Shown here: piece after piece, positions 40,768-47,933 of the stretch
Layout: every line of letters starts with the position of its first letter
How positions within the stretch are numbered: the first letter of the stretch is position 1
The notes under the pieces: generated by a model
Told to the model about the DNA's origin: nothing
Database searches by the model: none
What the model saw: the letters and a program-made list of their open reading frames with translations, nothing else
Source: Bacillota bacterium
Lineage (GTDB): Bacteria; Bacillota; Clostridia; DSM-8532
NCBI GenBank assembly: GCA_022702935.2
Contig: JAKIML020000090.1
Span: 1 to 47,933 of the forward strand
Direction: 5' to 3'
Length of the DNA stretch: 47,933 nucleotides
Program-made: the position numbers and the translations under genes

Positions 40768-41051
40768 AAAAGCAGCTCCCTGTCCTTTTTCTCCATTATA
40801 GCCCAGCAAATATGACAACTGTCCTTCATATTTCTGTCATTCATTAAAAGGTCAATGAGAATACGTCGTCTTTCAGGCGAATTAAAGAGAAAGGTCTCCT
40901 CTTCCTTCATTATTGAAAGAAGCGCTTCTGAATCATCGAAAAAGCTGCCATAATGTATACCATGAAAATAGCCGCCCTTATAATAATACTTAAGGCGCCG
41001 CTCGGCGAAAATGTGGTTCTCATAAAACAACCTCCTTACTAAACAAGCCAT
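40764..41051 (-). CDS. Unrecognised 95-residue protein in the PadR operon
   Basis: I do not recognise this protein. The C-terminal ~85 residues look like a real compact domain: ERRLKYYYKGGYFHGIHYGS, FFDDSEALLSIMKEEETFLF and NSPERRRILIDLLMNDR. Two cysteines end it (DSCHICWAIM). Its stop overlaps the radical SAM start. The 5' end is unsettled: I use the ATG at 41051, eleven bases after GGGGAG, but a much better Shine-Dalgarno (AAGGAGG, complement of 41031-41037) serves an ATG at 41023 in another frame that stops after 37 codons. Either a frameshift separates start and body, or the weak start is used. Confidence 0.6.
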   Translation of the reverse strand: MACLVRRLFYENHIFAERRLKYYYKGGYFHGIHYGSFFDDSEALLSIMKEEETFLFNSPERRRILIDLLMNDRNMKDSCHICWAIMEKKDRELLL

Positions 41052-41088
41052 CCTTTGGCCAACTCCCCATCCAGGAAGTAGGCTTGGC

Positions 41089-41631
41089 TTATTCCTTTTC
41101 AATCAGCAAAGGTAATGGTTTTTGCATACGTATGTGCTGGCACCATTCAATGGTCCTTTGGGTGATTAAGATACCATAGTAGAGGGTTGACAGCTTGTAA
41201 TAGAAGCAATCTTTATTTGTCATTTGACTAAAATGCCTCTCCAGACTTTTGAGCTTTTCCAGGTAATCCATATTATTGACTTCATATTTTAAGAGTTGCT
41301 GCTGACGGACTGCATCGGGCAGCTTATCAAAGAAATAGACCTTTGCCAGATGAGTATTGGTTCCTTCAAAGATATCCATGGGTTTAGAAAGCCAATGGTA
41401 GAATTGCTCCCTGCCTTCCTCCGTTATATGATAGAAGATTTTTAGCCTGCCGCCTTGCGGCTGCTGACAGGTAACCAGCCACCCCTCCTGAGTGAGCTTC
41501 TTTAGCGCCGGATACAGGCTTCCAAAGCTGGCTTTATAAAAAACACCAATGCCCTTCTCTATCCTTTTCTTAATGTCATAGCCCGTGAGATCCTCATCCA
41601 GAACCATCCCTAAAGCGATATAAAACAGCAT
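41089..41631 (-). CDS. PadR-family transcriptional regulator
   Basis: 180 residues. The winged helix is clear: DEDLTGYDIKKRIEKGIGVF, YKASFGSLYPALKKLTQEGW and GGRLKIFYHITEEGREQF (about 10-85). The C-terminal half is the helical Vir-type dimerisation domain. Start chosen at the ATG following GGAGGAG; five codons upstream is another ATG lacking this. It heads a three-gene unit with the 95-residue protein and the radical SAM protein, and a long AT-rich palindrome covers its promoter/RBS, typical of self-repression. Confidence 0.92.
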   Translation of the reverse strand: MLFYIALGMVLDEDLTGYDIKKRIEKGIGVFYKASFGSLYPALKKLTQEGWLVTCQQPQGGRLKIFYHITEEGREQFYHWLSKPMDIFEGTNTHLAKVYFFDKLPDAVRQQQLLKYEVNNMDYLEKLKSLERHFSQMTNKDCFYYKLSTLYYGILITQRTIEWCQHIRMQKPLPLLIEKE

Positions 41632-41644
41632 GATTTGCTCCTCC

Positions 41645-41669
41645 ATAATATATCTTTTAGATATATTAT
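41645..41669. promoter_or_regulatory. Palindrome, likely PadR operator
   Basis: Inverted repeat ATAATATATC-TTTTA-GATATATTAT: 10-base perfect arms with a 5-base spacer, starting 14 bases upstream of the PadR start codon. AT-rich dyads are typical of PadR sites. AT-richness raises the chance of coincidence, but 10 of 10 matching bases is well beyond it. Confidence 0.55.
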
Positions 41670-41724
41670 AAAGATATACTTTTTGTCTGTCAAATAACGG
41701 TTAAACTTAATTTTTTCTTGCAAA

Positions 41725-41742
41725 CGGTAGCCATGGCTACCG
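41725..41742 (+). promoter_or_regulatory. Perfect 18-base palindrome, likely activator site for the hcp operon
   Basis: CGGTAGCCATGGCTACCG, perfectly symmetric, no spacer. A TATAAT at 41763-41768 has no recognisable -35 at the proper distance. With a start of transcription near 41775 the palindrome centres at about -41.5, the class II position of CRP/FNR-family activators. HcpR of that family controls hcp in many anaerobes, and the GTAGC-N4-GCTAC shape is compatible. No regulator gene of that family is in the window. Confidence 0.6.
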
Positions 41743-41825
41743 ATCCTTTGGCAGGTCTCTCCTATAATTAAGCATGACAAAACCACCATGTGTTTGACAT
41801 TAACTCCGTCAGGAAGGGGATTTAT

Positions 41826-42578
41826 ATGAAAAGAAATATTATTAAGATTGATGAAGACAAATGCAATGGCTGCGGAATTTGCGTCACCGCCTGTCATGAG
41901 GGTGCGCTCCGTATGATTAACGGCAAGGCCAGGCTTATCTCAGAGGCCTATTGCGACGGCCTTGGCGCATGCCTTCCCGAATGTCCCACAGGCGCCATTA
42001 CCATAGAAGAGCGTGAGGCCGAAGCCTTTGATGAAGAGGCCGTAAAGGCCAACATGGCGCGTGCCCAACAGCATAATGCCCACCCTGCAGAAAAGGTTCA
42101 AGCATCCGCACCCATGGCTTGCGGCTGCCCCGGCTCCCAGGCCAGAGCCTTTGACCGGAAATCTGTTACAGAACCTGCCCCTGTTCAGACAGGCACCTTC
42201 CAGAAGCCCGAATCCCAGCTCAGACAGTGGCCCTGTCAGATTAAGCTGGTTCATCCCCAGGCTCCCTATTTTGAAAATGCCCACCTGCTCATTGCCGCAG
42301 ATTGTACGGCTTACGCTTATGCCAATATCCACAATGAGTTCATGAAGAACAAAATCACCCTTATTGGTTGTCCCAAGCTGGATGACGGGGATTATTCAGA
42401 AAAGCTCACCGCCATATTGGCCGCCAACAACATCAAAAGCGTTACGGTTCTGCGCATGGAGGTTCCCTGCTGCGGCGGCATTGTCCAGGCTGTCAAGAAC
42501 GCACTGATAGCCAGCGGCAAGATGATTCCCTGGCAGGTAGTGATCATCACCACCGATGGTCAAATCAAAGATGAGTAA
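41826..42578 (+). CDS. Ferredoxin-type Fe-S protein paired with Hcp
   Basis: 250 residues, start after AGGAAGGGG. The N-terminus carries C13-x2-C16-x2-C19-x3-C23 (KCNGCGICVTACHEG) and a second set C43, C49, C53 (CDGLGACLPECPTGAI), enough for two clusters. The middle (~95-145) is a poorly conserved linker with a CGC motif, and the C-terminal ~100 residues (LLIAADCTAYAYANI, LIGCPKLDD, VPCCGGIVQAVKNAL) form a domain with three more cysteines. Such proteins stand next to hcp in many anaerobes and likely deliver electrons to it. It begins the operon. Confidence 0.88.
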   Translation: MKRNIIKIDEDKCNGCGICVTACHEGALRMINGKARLISEAYCDGLGACLPECPTGAITIEEREAEAFDEEAVKANMARAQQHNAHPAEKVQASAPMACGCPGSQARAFDRKSVTEPAPVQTGTFQKPESQLRQWPCQIKLVHPQAPYFENAHLLIAADCTAYAYANIHNEFMKNKITLIGCPKLDDGDYSEKLTAILAANNIKSVTVLRMEVPCCGGIVQAVKNALIASGKMIPWQVVIITTDGQIKDE

Positions 42579-42630
42579 GCAACAATTCGTTCATGCATAA
42601 AAGATTAATGAAAAGAAAGAGGTACTGATT

Positions 42631-44190
42631 ATGTCGATGTTTTGCTTTCAATGTGAACAGACAGCCGGAGGTAAGGCTTGTACATCCATGGGCGTGTGTG
42701 GAAAGAACGCCGTTGTATCCAATGCGCAGGATCAACTGACCTGCGCCCTGGTGGGCCTGGCCCGCGCTGCGGGAGATAAGCCCTCCAAGGAGGCCAATGT
42801 CCTGATGATGGAGGGACTCTTCACCACCATCACCAATGTCAACTTTGACGCCGACACCATTGGGGCTTTAAAGCAACGTGTAGAGAATGAGAAGAACCGT
42901 CTTGGCGGCGCCGAGGACCTTCCTCTGGCTGGTCTTTGGCAGGGTGACCCCGATATTGTCTCCCTTCGCTCCACTCTCCTTCTGGGTCTCAGAGGCATGG
43001 CTGCTTATGCCTACCATGCCTATCAGCTTGGCAAGGAGGACAATGAGGTCTATGCATGGTTCCACAAGGGCATGAGAGCCCTGGGCGAGGAACGCTCGGT
43101 TGAGGCCTGGCTGGATCTTCTCATGGAGTTTGGCATGATCAACTTAAAGTGCATGGCCCTTTTAGACGATGCCAATACCTCCACTTACGGACAACCCGTC
43201 CCCACCAAGGTTACCACTATTGTTGAAAAGGGTCCCTTCATCGTTGTCAGCGGCCATGATCTCCATGATCTGAAGATGCTTTTGGAGCAGACCCAAGGCA
43301 AGGGCATCAATATCTACACCCATGGTGAAATGCTGCCCGCTCATGGTTATCCCGAGCTTAAGAAGTACAGCCATCTTAAGGGGAACTTTGGTACAGCCTG
43401 GCAGAACCAGCAGAAGGAATTCAGCCAGGTACCCGGCGCCTTCCTCTTTACCACCAACTGTCTCATGCCGCCTAAGGACACCTATTCTGACAGAGTGTTC
43501 ACCACCGCTGTTGTGGAATATCCCGGCCTCATTCATATTCATGCCCAGAAGGACGGCTCCAAGGACTTCTCCCCCGCCATTGCCAAGGCGTTGGAGTTGG
43601 GAGGCTATGCCGAGGATCAGGTCTTTACCGGCATTAACGGCGGAACCGAGCTCATGACCGGATTTGCCAGAAACACCGTTTTGGGTGTGGCCGATACCGT
43701 TATCGAGGCCGTCAAGGCAGGGGCCATTCGCCACTTCTTCCTGGTGGGCGGCTGTGACGGTGCCAAGCCTGGTAGAAACTACTATACCGATTTTGTTAAG
43801 CAAAGCCCTGCGGATACGGTAATTCTGACCCTGGCCTGCGGCAAGTTCCGTTTCAATGACCTGGATATCGGCACCATTGGCGGTCTTCCCCGTATCATGG
43901 ACATGGGACAGTGCAATGACGCATATTCAGCCATACAGGTGGCCGTTGCCTTGTCCAAGGCCTTCAACTGCAGCGTCAATGAGCTTCCTCTGACCCTGGT
44001 ACTTTCCTGGTACGAGCAGAAGGCTGTGTGCATTCTCTTAACCCTTCTGGCCCTGGGTATCAAGAATATCTACATTGGCCCTTCCATCCCTGCCTTCTTC
44101 TCATCCACCGTATTAAGCGTGCTGGTTGACAAGTTCGGCTTAACTCCCATATCCACCCCTGAGGAGGATCTTAAGAAGATTCTTGGCTAA
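42631..44190 (+). CDS. hcp: Hybrid cluster protein (Hcp; NO reductase/hydroxylamine reductase)
   Basis: 519 residues. N-terminal cluster cysteines C5-x2-C8-x8-C17-x5-C23 (FCFQCEQTAGG, CTSMGVCGK) show the anaerobe-type [4Fe-4S] class. Hybrid-cluster ligands are seen in GHDLHDLKMLLEQT, NIYTHGEMLPAHGYPEL, TTNCLMPP, LVGGCDGAKPGRNYY, TLACGKFRFN and the glutamate-rich PLTLVLSWYEQKAV. Hcp reduces nitric oxide to N2O under anoxia; hydroxylamine activity is seen in vitro. Separated from its Fe-S partner by 52 bases with its own GAGGTACTG ribosome site, and terminated by a strong hairpin. Confidence 0.97.
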   Translation: MSMFCFQCEQTAGGKACTSMGVCGKNAVVSNAQDQLTCALVGLARAAGDKPSKEANVLMMEGLFTTITNVNFDADTIGALKQRVENEKNRLGGAEDLPLAGLWQGDPDIVSLRSTLLLGLRGMAAYAYHAYQLGKEDNEVYAWFHKGMRALGEERSVEAWLDLLMEFGMINLKCMALLDDANTSTYGQPVPTKVTTIVEKGPFIVVSGHDLHDLKMLLEQTQGKGINIYTHGEMLPAHGYPELKKYSHLKGNFGTAWQNQQKEFSQVPGAFLFTTNCLMPPKDTYSDRVFTTAVVEYPGLIHIHAQKDGSKDFSPAIAKALELGGYAEDQVFTGINGGTELMTGFARNTVLGVADTVIEAVKAGAIRHFFLVGGCDGAKPGRNYYTDFVKQSPADTVILTLACGKFRFNDLDIGTIGGLPRIMDMGQCNDAYSAIQVAVALSKAFNCSVNELPLTLVLSWYEQKAVCILLTLLALGIKNIYIGPSIPAFFSSTVLSVLVDKFGLTPISTPEEDLKKILG

Positions 44191-44229
44191 GCATAATCTC
44201 CATATTGGCTCATAGAATTCCCAACCAAC

Positions 44230-44285
44230 ACAGAAAGAGGAACCTGCGGACGGTCATAGCACCCAACCGTGGTTCCTCTTTCTGT
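44230..44285. terminator. Bidirectional terminator between hcp and epimerase gene
   Basis: 15-bp perfect stem ACAGAAAGAGGAACC (44230-44244) with GGTTCCTCTTTCTGT (44271-44285), further helped by an internal ACGGT/ACCGT. T-tracts are short, but stem stability is high. It serves convergent hcp (plus) and epimerase (minus). Confidence 0.75.
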
Positions 44286-44298
44286 TTGAACAGATATT

Positions 44299-45315
44299 CT
44301 ATGCCTGATTAAAGGCCTCAATACCGGCCTCATGGGCGGCAATGAGCCTGTCGCATTCCCTGTCCCATTCCTCATCCAGCCATAGGAGCTCGGGATGTTG
44401 CAGATACCATTGAACGCTTTGCTTAATTCCCTCATTGAATGGCGTGGTACAGATAAACTCGGGAACCAGGGCTTTTACCTTGCTGTTGTCAAAGCAGACG
44501 CTATTGATCTTATCCCCCACCCATTCGCTATAGCGATGGGGCAGGCAGGCCGTCAGAAAATCAGTGGACATATGGACCAGCTCGGGAGTAACCCCCAGGG
44601 CCTCTCCCAGGGCAAGGGTAATCTGATTCCAGGTGAGCACCTCGTCACTGGTGATGTGGAAGGCCTCTCCGATGGCCTCCTTCCTACCCATGAGCCCTAC
44701 AAAGGCTTTGGCAAAATCAGTATTATGGGTAAGCACCCATAGGGAGGTCCCGTCACCGGGGATAATGATTTTCTTGCCGCGCTTCATACGCTCGGCAATG
44801 CTCCAGGCAGACTTTCTGCTGTTATAGATGCTGGGCAGGGCGGTGACCCCATAGGTATGGGACGGCCGGACAATAGTGACTGGGAAACCGGCTTTTTGAT
44901 ACTTTTCAAAAAGCAGCGCCTCACAGGCTATCTTCTCCCGTGAATACTCCCAGAACGGATTTTCCAGAGGGGTGTCCTCGGTTATGACATAGCTCCTGGG
45001 GGGCTTTTGATAGGCCGAGGCTGAGCTGATAAAGATGTACTGCCCCGTCCTTCCCTCAAAGAGTCTTAAATCCGTTTCAATATGCTCAAGGTTGAAAGCA
45101 ATCCAGTTGACCACCACGTCAAAGGTATACCCCTTCAGGGCCTCCATGGCCTGGTCCTCATTGCGGATATCCCCCTCAATGATTTTTGCCCCCTGAGGTG
45201 TAAATTCCTGCCGGGTATTGCGGTTAAACAAATAGAGCTCGTGGCCTTTATCAAGGGCAAGCTGAGAAACAGCCGCGCTGATATTGCCCGTTCCACCGAT
45301 AAATAGGACCTTCAA
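44299..45315 (-). CDS. NAD-dependent epimerase/dehydratase-family protein
   Basis: 338 residues with an extended SDR fold. The nucleotide motif is GGTGNISAAV, followed by NRNTR (basic, suggests NADP-type recognition), GDIRNE, and an active-site Tyr-x3-Lys in EYSREKIACEALLF. Start codon is TTG (45313-45315), 6 bases after GGGAGGGG; no nearby ATG fits the family start MKVLFIGGTG. Substrate unknown; sugar nucleotide or related. Its neighbours, Hcp and feoB, give no clue. Confidence 0.88.
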   Translation of the reverse strand: MKVLFIGGTGNISAAVSQLALDKGHELYLFNRNTRQEFTPQGAKIIEGDIRNEDQAMEALKGYTFDVVVNWIAFNLEHIETDLRLFEGRTGQYIFISSASAYQKPPRSYVITEDTPLENPFWEYSREKIACEALLFEKYQKAGFPVTIVRPSHTYGVTALPSIYNSRKSAWSIAERMKRGKKIIIPGDGTSLWVLTHNTDFAKAFVGLMGRKEAIGEAFHITSDEVLTWNQITLALGEALGVTPELVHMSTDFLTACLPHRYSEWVGDKINSVCFDNSKVKALVPEFICTTPFNEGIKQSVQWYLQHPELLWLDEEWDRECDRLIAAHEAGIEAFNQA

Positions 45316-45385
45316 GACTATCCCCTCCCAGTTCTTTTGATATCATTATACCTCCCGTAAAGCATTTATAACCGGAAAGGGATAT

Positions 45386-47530
45386 TTAAACCAGACCAAA
45401 TAATCTTGCCAGGTTAGCGACAAGGGTACAAAGGACAAACCCGCACAGGGTGGGTATGACAAAGGCCAGAACCGTCCACTTCAGGCTTTGGGTTTCCTTG
45501 CGAATGGTCAAAAGGGTCGTGGCGCAGGGCCAATGCATCAGGGAGAACAGGATGACACACAGGGCGGTGACCCAGGTCCAGCCATTGGCCACCAACAAGG
45601 AGGATAATTGACTTAAACTATCCAGCTCCAAAAGACTTCCTGCTGACAGATAGCCCATCAGCATGATGGGGATGACAATCTCATTGGCCGGAAGCCCCAG
45701 GATAAAGGCCATGAGGATGATCCCATCCATACCCATGAGCCTGCCCAAAGGGTCCAGAAAGCCCGAAAAATGGGCCAGCAAAGTCCTGTCCCCCAGGGTA
45801 ACATTAGCCAAAACCCAGATAACGAGCCCGGCAGGGGCGGCCACAGCCACAGCACGGCCCAGAACAAACAGGGTTCTGTCAAAGACGGACCTTATAATAA
45901 CCCGTCCGATTTGGGGTCTTCGATAGGGCGGAAGCTCCAGAGTGAAGGATGAGGGCAAACCCTTAAGAAGGGTTTTGGACAAAAGCTTTGATATCCAAAG
46001 GGTCATCATAACCCCAAGCACAATGACGCCCAACAGGATAAGGGCTGAGGTCACCGAGCTGAAGGGCCCCGCTCCTATCCCGGCGAAGAACATGGCAATG
46101 AGGGCAATGAGTGTTGGAAAACGGCCGTTGCAGGGGACAAAATTGTTGGTCAGTGTGGCAATAAGCCTCTCCCTGGGCGAATCAATAATCCGGCAGCCAA
46201 TGACCCCGGCCGCATTGCAGCCAAAGCCCATGCACATGGTCAGAGCCTGTTTTCCGTGGGTGCAGGCCTTCTTAAAGAAATTGTCCAGATTAAAGGCAAT
46301 GCGGGGCAGGTATCCCAAATCCTCCAGCAGGGTAAACAGCGGGAAGAAAATGGCCATGGGCGGAAGCATCACAGAGACCACCCAGGCTAAGGTTCGCCAC
46401 ATGCCCTCCACAAATAGCCCCGATACCCATGCGGGCGCTGCAATGGATTCCATGAAATGCGCCAATTGCTCTTCCACCCAGAATAACCCTGTGGCCAAAA
46501 GAGAGGATGGATAGTTGGCTCCGGTGATGGTCAGCCAAAAGATGACCGCCAATAAGAGGAGCATGGAGGGTATGCCCCAAGTCCTGGAGGTGAGAATTTT
46601 ATCCACCTTCCTATCTCTGAGATTGTATAGCTTATTTTCATAGCAGACGGCCTTCCGACAGATCTCCTCAGCCCTTAAGACCAGGCGGGAGACAATCTTA
46701 TCCCGGAGAAGGTTGCTGTCTATCCCTGCCTGGGACAATTCTTCCCGGGCCTCCTGAAGCGCTGCGACCAGGGGGACATTCTCTAAAAGATCTTTTTGAA
46801 AACATTCATTGAAAGCCTTAAGAAGTGATTTATCCCCATCCAGAAGCCTTAATGCCACCCATCGGCGGCTGAGCCCGGCGGGCACGGTTTGAAGGGTTGG
46901 TTCAATCCGGTCAAGGGCGTTCTCAATAACAGTGTCATAAGTTATGGATTGAACCTTTGTCTCCGTTTTACCTTCGGAAATGGCATGAACAGCATCCATG
47001 AGGGCATCAAGCCCTTTGCCGCTTCTTGCGCTGGCACCAATCACAGGCACGCCCAGGAGCCGTGAAAGCTCCTTAAGATTAATCTTGATTTTCTTTTTCT
47101 GCGCTTCGTCCAGAAGATTGACGCAAACCACAACCCTATGGGTAATCTCCAGGGTTTGCAGTACCAGGTTAAGGTTTCGTTCCAGACAGGTTGCATCAGC
47201 CACCACCACGGTCACATGGGGTTGGCCAAAGCAGATAAAGTCCCTTGCTATTTCCTCCTCCACCGAGTTGGCCATCAGGGAGTAGGTTCCCGGAAGATCT
47301 ACCAGAATAAAGCTTTTATCTTGATGGACTGCTTTTCCCTGGGCATGGGTGACCGTCTTCCCCGGCCAGTTGCCCGTATGCTGATTAAGGCCTGTAAGCC
47401 CATTGAAAACTGTGCTTTTTCCCACATTGGGATTTCCGGCAAGTGCGACTATCCTGTCCTTTTCGGTGCGCTCCAGTCTGAGGGGACTTGCAAGCACCCC
47501 GGCCCCGGTGGATTGGCTTGTGAGACCCAT
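45386..47530 (-). CDS. feoB: Ferrous iron transporter FeoB
   Basis: 714 residues. The N-terminal G domain has P-loop GNPNVGKST (32-40), switch I region LNQHTGNWPGKTVTHAQG, DLPGTYSLM, NLLDEA and SARSGKGLD. Next come a helical GDI-like region and the membrane core with gate motifs (MLLLLAVIFW, PPMAIFFPLFTLLEDLGYLPRIAFNLDN, MCMGFGCNAAGVIGCRI, cysteine-rich). An ~25-residue extra N-terminal segment precedes the G domain. Imports Fe2+ at the membrane. It follows feoA by 97 bases. Confidence 0.97.
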   Translation of the reverse strand: MGLTSQSTGAGVLASPLRLERTEKDRIVALAGNPNVGKSTVFNGLTGLNQHTGNWPGKTVTHAQGKAVHQDKSFILVDLPGTYSLMANSVEEEIARDFICFGQPHVTVVVADATCLERNLNLVLQTLEITHRVVVCVNLLDEAQKKKIKINLKELSRLLGVPVIGASARSGKGLDALMDAVHAISEGKTETKVQSITYDTVIENALDRIEPTLQTVPAGLSRRWVALRLLDGDKSLLKAFNECFQKDLLENVPLVAALQEAREELSQAGIDSNLLRDKIVSRLVLRAEEICRKAVCYENKLYNLRDRKVDKILTSRTWGIPSMLLLLAVIFWLTITGANYPSSLLATGLFWVEEQLAHFMESIAAPAWVSGLFVEGMWRTLAWVVSVMLPPMAIFFPLFTLLEDLGYLPRIAFNLDNFFKKACTHGKQALTMCMGFGCNAAGVIGCRIIDSPRERLIATLTNNFVPCNGRFPTLIALIAMFFAGIGAGPFSSVTSALILLGVIVLGVMMTLWISKLLSKTLLKGLPSSFTLELPPYRRPQIGRVIIRSVFDRTLFVLGRAVAVAAPAGLVIWVLANVTLGDRTLLAHFSGFLDPLGRLMGMDGIILMAFILGLPANEIVIPIMLMGYLSAGSLLELDSLSQLSSLLVANGWTWVTALCVILFSLMHWPCATTLLTIRKETQSLKWTVLAFVIPTLCGFVLCTLVANLARLFGLV

Positions 47531-47627
47531 ATAACTTCCTCTCCTTCAGATGATTTGAATGGTTTTAGGTGATTGATTTCATGAACTGGATTCGTATTCT
47601 TTCTCTCAGTGATGTGCATGGTTGGGC

Positions 47628-47867
47628 TCAAAGGGCTTCCACAAGTATTTTTGATGCTTCTTCAGAGCGAAGGGCGATGACAGCGCCCCTGAAATAGTAA
47701 GCCACAGGATCCCCTGAAGGGCTTTTTTGAAGGGCCTCCACCTCGGTGTCTGAGATAAGACCCAAATCCAGCATTCTTCTTCGCATGGCGCCATCAGCAG
47801 TCAGGGCTTTCACTTTTGCCTTTTTCCCCAGCGGCAAAACGCTCAAGGGATAATATGTATTGTCCAT
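47628..47867 (-). CDS. feoA: FeoA-family SH3-like protein
   Basis: 79 residues. PLSVLPLGKKAKVKAL and MRRRMLDLGLISDTEVEAL are the typical FeoA strands, with SPSGDPVAYYFRGAVIALR completing the SH3-like barrel. It assists or regulates FeoB. Start placed at the second in-frame ATG, 7 bases after AGAGG. The region upstream is cut by the window end; I see no obvious Fur box in the 66 bases available. Confidence 0.92.
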   Translation of the reverse strand: MDNTYYPLSVLPLGKKAKVKALTADGAMRRRMLDLGLISDTEVEALQKSPSGDPVAYYFRGAVIALRSEEASKILVEAL

Positions 47868-47933
47868 GGTCATACCTCTTTGATACTGTTCCGCTAACCT
47901 TGACCAATTTTAGGCGAGAACAAAATTTTTTCC

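Noticed and set aside
41703-41760. A second -35 element for the hcp promoter
   Set aside because: No hexamer near the expected 17-base distance resembles TTGACA, which supports activator dependence instead.
47868-47933. Fur or other iron box upstream of feoA
   Set aside because: No GATAATGATAATC-like dyad is visible, and the region is cut by the window end.
1-47933. tRNA, rRNA, CRISPR array, insertion sequence or prophage
   Set aside because: No repeat-spacer array, no transposase or integrase, and no tRNA-like T-arm or rRNA segment recognised in reading the sequence; a tRNAscan or ISfinder run would settle this.

Overview
The window reads as chromosomal DNA of an anaerobic, endospore-forming Firmicute of class Clostridia. 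Four things point there: a tricistronic GerA-family germinant receptor operon; a SCIFF peptide with its radical SAM maturase (a clostridial marker); oxygen-sensitive Fe-S enzymes (Hcp, ferredoxin, several radical SAM proteins); and Gram-positive envelope genes (LytR-CpsA-Psr, SLH). I cannot name the genus. Genes are packed tightly, many with 4-base start/stop overlaps. I see no insertion sequence, prophage, CRISPR array, rRNA or tRNA.

Layout. 1-4.4 kb: an SLH-domain surface protein, an OmpR-type regulator and the start of a histidine kinase, divergent from an LCP cell-wall ligase and a ferredoxin. 4.7-9.6 kb: germinant receptor genes A-B-C plus a fourth, very small two-helix membrane protein gene; the A subunit has a huge Gln/Asn-rich N-terminal extension. 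9.8-14.8 kb: a TetR repressor divergent from a heterodimeric ABC exporter, with a perfect palindrome between the exporter's -35 and -10. 14.9-22.6 kb: ABC-F protein, DUF2207 protein and a GT-C-like membrane protein; then purine genes in which AICAR transformylase and a PurO-type IMP cyclohydrolase replace a bifunctional PurH; then a DJ-1/PfpI protein. 22.6-27.6 kb: a 444-base gap with a strong promoter, a folded RNA candidate and two terminators, ahead of a MutS2-like ATPase without Smr domain and a three-gene ABC-2 exporter.

27.7-35.5 kb: a small unknown membrane protein converging on an ArsB-like permease; the block rpmG-secE-nusG-rplK-rplA-rplJ-rplL with an L10 leader, ending in a terminator where rpoBC would normally follow; then secD-secF. 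35.5-41.7 kb: gamma-carbonic anhydrase-like protein, SCIFF maturase and SCIFF precursor, a membrane-anchored double-Rossmann protein with a C-terminal RyR domain, and a PadR operon with an unrecognised small protein and an SplB-like radical SAM protein. 41.7-47.9 kb: an Fe-S protein with hybrid cluster protein Hcp behind an 18-base palindrome placed like an activator site, an NAD-dependent epimerase-like protein, and feoA-feoB.

Most promising for new biology: the RNA at about 22697-22900, the RyR-domain membrane protein, the small germination-operon protein, the unrecognised protein in the PadR operon, and the separation of rplJL from rpoBC. All promoter, operator and RNA calls come from reading the sequence and are untested.
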